This document shows positions 5,792-6,241 of a stretch of DNA of 6,241 nt, one piece after another. The stretch's first letter is position 1; each line of letters begins with the position of its first letter. Origin of the DNA: DATFYI01 sp035315125 (lineage in GTDB: Bacteria; Chloroflexota; Anaerolineae; Anaerolineales; Anaerolineaceae); the NCBI GenBank assembly GCA_035315125.1, contig DATFYI010000064.1, positions 1 through 6,241 on the forward strand, written 5' to 3'. The notes beneath the pieces are model-generated. The model was not told where the DNA came from, did not search any database, and saw only the letters and a list, made by a program, of their open reading frames with translations. A program made the position numbers and the translations under genes.

Positions 5792-5889
5792 GTTTTATCT
5801 TAGGGTTAAAAAACCTTAGGGATGGTACTATTGATCAACTCCTCCCGTACATATGGGATTCAATCTTAAAAAATCTATTCTTTTGAGAT

Positions 5890-5948
5890 TGTGGATAACT
5901 TTAGAAAGATTTAATAGAATCGATAAGTTTATCCACCGTTGTGTATAG
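5890..5948. promoter_or_regulatory. Central group of DnaA boxes
   Basis: A perfect TTATCCACA on the minus strand (5898-5890), a one-mismatch TTATCCACC on the plus strand (5929-5937), and a weak CTATACACA on the minus strand (5948-5940). Orientation switches within this group. Confidence 0.65.
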
Positions 5949-5980
5949 ATTGAATATATGGACTTTTTTTTATCAAAATC

Positions 5981-5992
5981 CCCATATATGGG
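5981..5992. repeat. Perfect 12-bp palindrome inside the origin region
   Basis: CCCATATATGGG is fully self-complementary and sits between the central and right-hand DnaA boxes. It is preceded by a T8 run and lies in AT-rich DNA. Its role is unknown; it could be a protein-binding site. Confidence 0.45.
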
Positions 5993-6009
5993 TTTCTAGC
6001 CCCGAATTC

Positions 6010-6095
6010 TTTTCCACAAATTAGCTTTATTTAGGGGTGTTTATCCACAATTAAGCTTATTTATCCACAGTTTTCCGCAGCTTATCCACAGTTTT
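6010..6095 (+). promoter_or_regulatory. Right-hand array of helically phased DnaA boxes
   Basis: On the plus strand lie TTTTCCACA (6010), TTATCCACA (6041), TTATCCACA (6061), TTTTCCGCA (6071, one mismatch) and TTATCCACA (6082). Start-to-start distances are 31, 20, 10 and 11 bp, all close to whole helical turns, so the boxes face the same side of the helix. The 14-nt TTATCCACAGTTTT is repeated at 6061-6074 and 6082-6095. Confidence 0.8.
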
Positions 6096-6117
6096 TTGGG
6101 AAAATTCTAAGCAAAAA

Positions 6118-6241
6118 TCAAATCCCCATTTGCGCCGACCAAACATCCAATGCTTCTTCAACGCTGTCCAGATAAGCATCCAGAGCGACGATTCTTGGCT
6201 CGAATTGAGTCTCGTCCAGAGCAAGTTTCTGACAGGCCTTT
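6118..6241 (-). CDS. C-terminal end of an unrecognised protein, cut by the window edge
   Basis: The last 40 codons of a minus-strand gene, ending in TGA at 6120-6118; the start lies beyond the right edge. The frame is open and its composition is protein-like, with an acidic, helix-prone tail (for example LDAYLDSVEEALDVW at residues 20-34 of the visible part, final QMGI). I do not recognise the family. It does not look like the DNA-binding end of DnaA. It is transcribed toward the probable origin, in the same direction as spoVS. No hairpin terminator was seen after the stop; the first DnaA box is only about 28 bp beyond. Confidence 0.65.
   Translation of the reverse strand, partial: KACQKLALDETQFEPRIVALDAYLDSVEEALDVWSAQMGI

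Larger units (their letters stand above)
5595..6117. other. Probable chromosomal replication origin (oriC)
   Basis: About 520 bp without a convincing gene, much richer in A+T than the flanking genes, carries ten DnaA boxes or near-boxes. Four are perfect TTATCCACA (5890-5898 minus; 6041-6049, 6061-6069, 6082-6090 plus). Two are TTTTCCACA (5783-5791 minus, 6010-6018 plus). Four have one mismatch to TTWTNCACA (5775-5783 minus, 5929-5937 plus, 5940-5948 minus, 6071-6079 plus). Boxes on the left face mostly minus and those on the right plus. An AT-rich element lies beside the left pair. Such density is typical of oriC and far above chance. dnaA or dnaN is not visible in the window. A DnaA-titration site or a dnaA-regulated promoter is the main alternative. 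Confidence 0.8.

Noticed and set aside
5515..5886. A plus-strand open frame of 123 codons across spoVS and the origin
   Set aside because: It is antisense to the N-terminus of spoVS, then runs through AT-rich DNA and DnaA boxes; its product has no recognisable domain and no ribosome site.
5782..5886. A possible 34-residue peptide starting MWKSFILG inside the origin
   Set aside because: Its first codons are a DnaA box (ATGTGGAAAAG), no Shine-Dalgarno precedes it, and the length is easily reached by chance.

Overview
The window looks like chromosomal DNA of a bacterium of the Chloroflexota, most likely of the Anaerolineae type. This is inferred from the gene set (GpgS with its partners, SpoVS, a very short ferredoxin, a small deoxynucleoside kinase) and not from any marker gene, so it is provisional.

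Left part (1-4100): four genes lie head to tail on the minus strand and read as one operon. In transcription order they are a GT4 glycosyltransferase, a 604-residue protein joining two universal-stress-protein-like domains to a glucosyl-3-phosphoglycerate synthase (GpgS), a histidine phosphatase, and the first 108 codons of a protein that runs off the left edge. Junctions are tight (3 bp, 41 bp and a 4-bp ATGA overlap). A good sigma-70-type promoter lies just upstream, with a 7-bp direct repeat filling its spacer. GpgS motifs are unmistakable, so the operon very probably makes glucosylglycerate: GpgS forms glucosyl-3-phosphoglycerate and the phosphatase removes the phosphate. The GT4 enzyme may extend the product, for example to mannosylglucosylglycerate. 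The truncated gene may be the matching glycoside hydrolase. These are compatible solutes of salt, heat or nitrogen stress.

Middle (4100-5285, plus strand): a 56-residue 2[4Fe-4S]-type ferredoxin has its own promoter and terminator, and one cluster ligand is Asp instead of Cys. It is followed by a deoxynucleoside kinase gene with its own -10 box.

Right part (5334-6241): spoVS lies on the minus strand, convergent with the kinase gene. Then comes a gene-free, AT-rich stretch of about 520 bp with ten DnaA boxes or near-boxes in two opposing groups, an AT-rich element next to a candidate DnaA-trio, and several palindromes. This is most likely the chromosomal replication origin (oriC). The last 124 bp hold the C-terminal end of an unrecognised minus-strand gene.

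No tRNA, rRNA, CRISPR array, insertion sequence or phage gene was seen. The points most worth following are the USP-GpgS fusion operon, the Asp-ligated ferredoxin and the origin architecture.
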